A DNA stretch of 63,740 bases from Candidatus Thorarchaeota archaeon. Lineage in GTDB: Archaea; Asgardarchaeota; Thorarchaeia; Thorarchaeales; Thorarchaeaceae. The stretch spans positions 1 through 63,740 of the forward strand of contig JAEOUN010000044.1 in the NCBI GenBank assembly GCA_016839245.1, given 5' to 3'. The first letter of the stretch is position 1. Each line of letters opens with the position of its first letter. Shown piece by piece: positions 60,358-63,740 of this stretch. The notes beneath the pieces were generated by a model that saw only the letters and a program-made list of their open reading frames with translations, had not been told where the DNA came from and searched no databases. The translations under genes were made by a program, and so were the position numbers.

Positions 60358-62541
60358 ATGCTTAAGGATTTCAAGTATACAATTCCGACCATAGAGAAAG
60401 GTTATGCCAACCAGACACTCTATATTAATATCTCAGACAATACTATCAAAATTAAACCAGTCGATGACAAAATGAAAGAGACCTTCACTGGCGGTAAAGG
60501 CTTTGACCTTTGGCTTATGTGGAATAGTCTACCTAAAGACAGGATTGTTAAATGGGATGACCCAGAGAATGAGATCTGTATTGCCACGGGTCCCCTTGGA
60601 GGTGTCACTCAATATCCTGGTGCTGGAAAGAGTATTGTCACTTCAATCTCACCAACCACAGGAATTCCAATCGATTCGAATGTAGGAGGATATGCTGGAC
60701 CAAATCTAAAATTCTCTGGCTTTGATGCAATGGAGATTCAAGGCAAAGCCAAGAAAGATATCTACATTCTGATTGATGGCGATAATGGAGTAATCGAGAT
60801 TCATGAAGCAAAAGACCTACCAGATACTGCATATGAGATAACGAGAGTTCTATCTGATCGTTATACCCAAATGGAAGGAAAAGATATGTCAATTGTGGCA
60901 GCAGGTCCTGGTGCTGACCATGCGTGGATGGGATGTCTGAACTTCTCTTGGTGGGATATGAGACGGAATGTTCCACGATACAAACAGGCAGGTAGAGGGG
61001 GAATTGGTACAGTTTTCCGGAACAAGAAGATAAAAGCTATCGCTATCAAATTTTCTAAAATCACGTTGGAACTGAACAATCCTGCAGATCCTGAAGAGGT
61101 TAAGAAGGTTGGACGTGACCACTCAGGTGAAATTCTTCAGTTGGATTCAAAGCAAAATAGAATGAGGGTCATCGGTACTGGACATCTCCCATCAATCATG
61201 GATGAATTCGACCTTCTTCCTACTCGCAATTATCGAACTGGCAGCGATCCAGAAGCTAAGGCTCTCTTTGGCGATGCTTGGGAGAGAATCTTCACAAATG
61301 CAGGAAAAGGTTGGGATGGATGTTGGAGACCTTGTGCCATCAACTGTGCACATTGTATTGAAGGATTCACCCCTAAAACAGGTCCATTCAAGGGCAAGAA
61401 AGTGGTTGTAGATGGGCCTGAGTACGAAACGATTGCAGGATGTGGTTCTAACATGGGCGTATTTGATCCCTATCAAGTTGCTGAACTGAATTTCTATTGT
61501 GATGCCTATGGAATAGACACCATCTCCTTTGGAACAGCTATGGCATTTGTCATGGAGCTCTTTGAAGGAGGATACATCGATGAGAAAGCCACAGGTGGTC
61601 ATAAACTAAAATGGGGAGCTGCCAACGAAGCTCTTGCAATCCTTCACGAGATGGCTGAAGGCAAAGGCTTTGGCGGGCAGCATTTTGGTAAAGGAATTCA
61701 TTATCTCAAGGAATACTTTGCTGAAAAGTTCGGTGTCAACTCCGACTTAATGCAAGATATTGGGATGGAGCACAAGGGTCTCGAATATAGCGAATACGTG
61801 ACTAAAGAGAGCCTTGCTCAACAGGGAGGTTACGGTCTCACACTGAAGGGACCTCAGCATGATGAAGCATGGCTTATATTTCTCGATCAAGTCCATAATT
61901 ATATGCCCACATTCGAACAGAAAGCAGAGGCGCTTCATTACTTCCCCAACTGGCGAACCTGGTTTGGATTGAATGGACTTTGTAAACTACCTTGGAACGA
62001 CGTTGTGCCAGCAGATAACGCTCAGAGCTCAGAACCAGCGAAAGTACCAGGACATGTTGCATTCTATGCCAGATACTTCGAAGCAATGACAGGAAGACCC
62101 ACAAAGGGTGATGACTTACTTATAATGTCTGAGAAGGTATACAATTTCCAACGTATCTTCAATATCAGGCAGGGTAAGGGTCTTAGACTTCATGACTCGT
62201 TCATTCCATACAGAAGTGCGGGACCTGTAACTGATTGGGAATATGAATCGCGAGCAGACCGTTATGATGAACAACTCAAGGAGATCGGAGTAGACATTTC
62301 AAAAATGACCACTTCTGAGAAGAACAAGAAGCTCCGCGAGTATAGAGAAGAGCGGTATAGACTCCTCACAGACGCTACCTACAAGCGACGTGGTTGGACT
62401 CGGAATGGTGTTCCGACAATGGAGAAGGTCAAGAAGTTGGGTCTTGACTGGATTCCAGAAGTTATAGAGATAGTGAAGAAGTACGAGAAATCAGAGCCTT
62501 CAAAGGATACACTTCCAAAATCTGACCAAGCGTGGAAATGA
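60358..62541 (+). CDS. aor: Tungsten-containing aldehyde ferredoxin oxidoreductase
   Basis: A 727-residue AOR-family enzyme oxidising aldehydes to acids with ferredoxin as acceptor. The N-terminal domain has GGKGFDLWLMWN and ATGPLGG with GAGKSIVTSISP, which bind the pterin cofactor. The 4Fe-4S cysteines are GCWRPCAINCAHC (about residue 323-335; first spacing Cys-x3-Cys) and the distant Cys of LNGLCKLPWN (about 544). DGPEYETIAGCGSNMG and FGTAMAFVME are typical. It is longer than the classical about 600 residues, with a basic C-terminal extension. GGTGA upstream supports ATG 60358. Confidence 0.92.
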   Translation: MLKDFKYTIPTIEKGYANQTLYINISDNTIKIKPVDDKMKETFTGGKGFDLWLMWNSLPKDRIVKWDDPENEICIATGPLGGVTQYPGAGKSIVTSISPTTGIPIDSNVGGYAGPNLKFSGFDAMEIQGKAKKDIYILIDGDNGVIEIHEAKDLPDTAYEITRVLSDRYTQMEGKDMSIVAAGPGADHAWMGCLNFSWWDMRRNVPRYKQAGRGGIGTVFRNKKIKAIAIKFSKITLELNNPADPEEVKKVGRDHSGEILQLDSKQNRMRVIGTGHLPSIMDEFDLLPTRNYRTGSDPEAKALFGDAWERIFTNAGKGWDGCWRPCAINCAHCIEGFTPKTGPFKGKKVVVDGPEYETIAGCGSNMGVFDPYQVAELNFYCDAYGIDTISFGTAMAFVMELFEGGYIDEKATGGHKLKWGAANEALAILHEMAEGKGFGGQHFGKGIHYLKEYFAEKFGVNSDLMQDIGMEHKGLEYSEYVTKESLAQQGGYGLTLKGPQHDEAWLIFLDQVHNYMPTFEQKAEALHYFPNWRTWFGLNGLCKLPWNDVVPADNAQSSEPAKVPGHVAFYARYFEAMTGRPTKGDDLLIMSEKVYNFQRIFNIRQGKGLRLHDSFIPYRSAGPVTDWEYESRADRYDEQLKEIGVDISKMTTSEKNKKLREYREERYRLLTDATYKRRGWTRNGVPTMEKVKKLGLDWIPEVIEIVKKYEKSEPSKDTLPKSDQAWK

Positions 62542-62651
62542 AATATCAAGAAGGATTCTATATTCAATCCTTTTAATATTGGACTGAAGTAATCCTTGAA
62601 TTACGACTTGGTCATACTTTATCTTTGGTAGTGTACATTAGATACAAGGAG

Positions 62652-63017
62652 ATGAATGAATTCATAGAGATCCTATTACAGGATTTCTCTACATTTGATT
62701 TGATCTACTTGATCGCAGAAATTCCTGGGATCATATTATCAGTATTATTGACTCTGTTCCTTATAACAAAAAGAAGAATATCAAGAACAGCATGGTTGTA
62801 TGCGTTTGTAAGCATATCTGCATATTTCTATAGAGGTCTTACCCTAAGTAACGCGGGCATATGGATAACTATCAATTGGGCGATTGGAGCAAGTAGTTAT
62901 CCCTTTCTGATAGGATTCATCGGTATTATCAGTGGATACATTTTGCAGGGCATTTCTATATCTCAATATCTTCGCGATAGACGAGCATCTTCTGCAGCAT
63001 CTGATGGAACCGAATAG
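62652..63017 (+). CDS. Small multi-helix membrane protein, paralogue of the next gene
   Basis: A 121-residue protein with three or four membrane helices and a short charged C-terminal tail (YLRDRRASSAAS). ATG 62652 lies about 30 bases after a TATA-like TACTTTAT, so leaderless translation is possible; the frame is also open to TTG 62625. It and the following gene share the order DLIYLI, LSVLLTLFLI, a Tyr/Trp-containing helix, YPF/YPL, SGYILQ/GGYFLQ and a Tyr-Leu/Glu-Arg end. Function unknown. Confidence 0.6.
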   Translation: MNEFIEILLQDFSTFDLIYLIAEIPGIILSVLLTLFLITKRRISRTAWLYAFVSISAYFYRGLTLSNAGIWITINWAIGASSYPFLIGFIGIISGYILQGISISQYLRDRRASSAASDGTE

Positions 63018-63133
63018 GAAATCATGAGGATAATAAGTTCATAGTTCTCATTCTTCTAATGAATCCAGAAATCAAAATTCATAATACATCAGATGTAAGT
63101 ATGTAATTGATTCAGGAATATGGAGGATGGTTG

Positions 63134-63427
63134 ATGCAATATACTCTCGATCTGTTTGGTTTGGCATACCTGATAGGCATAGTTTTGTCAATTGTTCTTG
63201 CAATATGTTTTCTGTACCTATGGGCAGAGGTAAACAAAATTTCCTTTGTCCCTAGCTTGTATTGTGTTGGTGCTTTGGTCTCTTACTGGATAGGATGTTC
63301 TATGATCATTGGAGAACTACAATATCCGCTATACTCGAAAATAGGATTGGTTGGAGGATACTTCCTACAGACGATGGCATTTATCCAAGTCTATTTTGAG
63401 CTTAGAAAAAAGAAAATCAGCGCTTGA
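63134..63427 (+). CDS. Small multi-helix membrane protein, paralogue of the previous gene
   Basis: A 97-residue protein with three helices and a basic tail (YFELRKKKISA). GGAGG lies 7 bases before ATG 63134, which decides the start over the upstream TTG 63107. It resembles the preceding gene product and, more distantly, the membrane sensor modules of histidine kinases, but it has no kinase domain. Confidence 0.65.
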   Translation: MQYTLDLFGLAYLIGIVLSIVLAICFLYLWAEVNKISFVPSLYCVGALVSYWIGCSMIIGELQYPLYSKIGLVGGYFLQTMAFIQVYFELRKKKISA

Positions 63428-63492
63428 GTGAGGAGGTTGTAAAACCTAAACGCTCTATACATTTTGTCCTCATAATTACAGGGTTTAATGGA

Positions 63493-63740
63493 TTATTCCG
63501 ATATCTTCTCCATTAATCCAGCCTCAACAGTGATACCTGGTCCAAAAGCTGCAACAAAAACATTGCCGCTCTTAGCTGAATCGTTCAGGATATCGGCAAG
63601 CACAAACATGATCGTCACTGAGCTCATATTGCCATATTCTTCCATTACTCGGTAAGAAGCATCCAAGTCTTCTTTAGTGATATGAAGCGCTTCTTCTACT
63701 CGTTCAAGAATTGCACGACCACCAGGATGAATTGCCCAGA
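63493..63740 (-). CDS. Type III polyketide synthase (chalcone-synthase family), C-terminal part, cut by window edge
   Basis: The last 81 residues of a condensing enzyme. WAIHPGGRAILERVEEAL carries the catalytic His (the His of HPGG), EEYGNMSSVTIMFVL the catalytic Asn of GNMSS, and AFGPGITVEAGLM is the GFGPG loop. The nucleophilic Cys domain lies beyond base 63740. These three signatures together are specific to the chalcone/stilbene synthase-like type III PKS family; relatives make alkylresorcinols, alkylpyrones or lipid quinones. Its stop codon lies 66 bases beyond the convergent membrane-protein gene. Product unknown. Confidence 0.88.
   Translation of the reverse strand, partial: WAIHPGGRAILERVEEALHITKEDLDASYRVMEEYGNMSSVTIMFVLADILNDSAKSGNVFVAAFGPGITVEAGLMEKISE

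Overview
The window reads as a chromosomal piece of an AT-rich archaeon (roughly 39% G+C by eye), most likely an Asgard archaeon of the Thorarchaeota type. The archaeal signs are a Sulfolobus-like single OB-fold SSB, AsnC-type and winged-helix regulators, TATA-box promoters, GGAGG/GGTGA ribosome sites with frequent TTG starts, a GTP-type PEP carboxykinase, a tungsten aldehyde oxidoreductase and an Mvh/Hdr hydrogenase cluster. The Asgard assignment is an inference. It leans on the general gene style and on selenocysteine (SECIS-like) RNA elements that resemble those I recall being described for Lokiarchaeota.

Layout. 0-13.6 kb: the 5' part of a DinB polymerase gene, a four-PAS histidine kinase, a threonine-dehydratase-like enzyme, an FMN split-barrel protein, an ACT protein, an orphan EutA, a membrane protein, an MscS channel, TrmO, a degenerate kinase fused to a thioredoxin-like domain, SSB and a TetR regulator. 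13.7-25.5 kb: large secreted, C-terminally anchored surface proteins (a multidomain protein, a NosD-like beta-helix protein, a gingipain-like C25 peptidase) with a DUF362 protein and a nitroreductase between them. 25.5-33 kb: small membrane peptides, a TPR-like protein, a winged-helix regulator with its own set of operators, an AsnC-type regulator, an acetyltransferase and a two-gene membrane sensor/kinase unit. 33-35.4 kb: a second NosD-like surface protein.

35.5-45.9 kb (minus strand) is the centrepiece. It is one tightly packed operon running hdrA(with an inserted GltD/NfnB-like module)-hdrC-hdrB-hdrA-hdrA-mvhD-small winged helix-mvhG-mvhA-vhuU. The hydrogenase large subunit stops before its C-terminal Ni-binding motif. 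That motif is carried by a separate 50-residue subunit whose first Ni-ligand position is an in-frame UGA (selenocysteine). Directly at its stop codon lies a SECIS-like hairpin with an AUGA/UGA quartet and an apical GUAAA loop, so the operon appears to encode a split [NiFeSe] hydrogenase joined to heterodisulfide-reductase-type electron-bifurcating modules. A diverged second copy of the RNA element, with a different stem sequence but preserved pairing, lies about 2.6 kb away at 32.9 kb.

46-63.7 kb: PEP carboxykinase, two PLP aminotransferases, a three-part FAD/Fe-S hydroxyacid dehydrogenase set, a complete ECF transporter (T, fused A-A', S), an EamA exporter, a LarA-like protein, a tungsten aldehyde ferredoxin oxidoreductase, two paralogous small membrane proteins and the C-terminal end of a type III polyketide synthase. 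The metabolic genes fit an anaerobic, ferredoxin- and H2-linked, amino-acid or organic-acid metabolism with gluconeogenesis. I saw no rRNA, tRNA, CRISPR array, prophage or insertion sequence.
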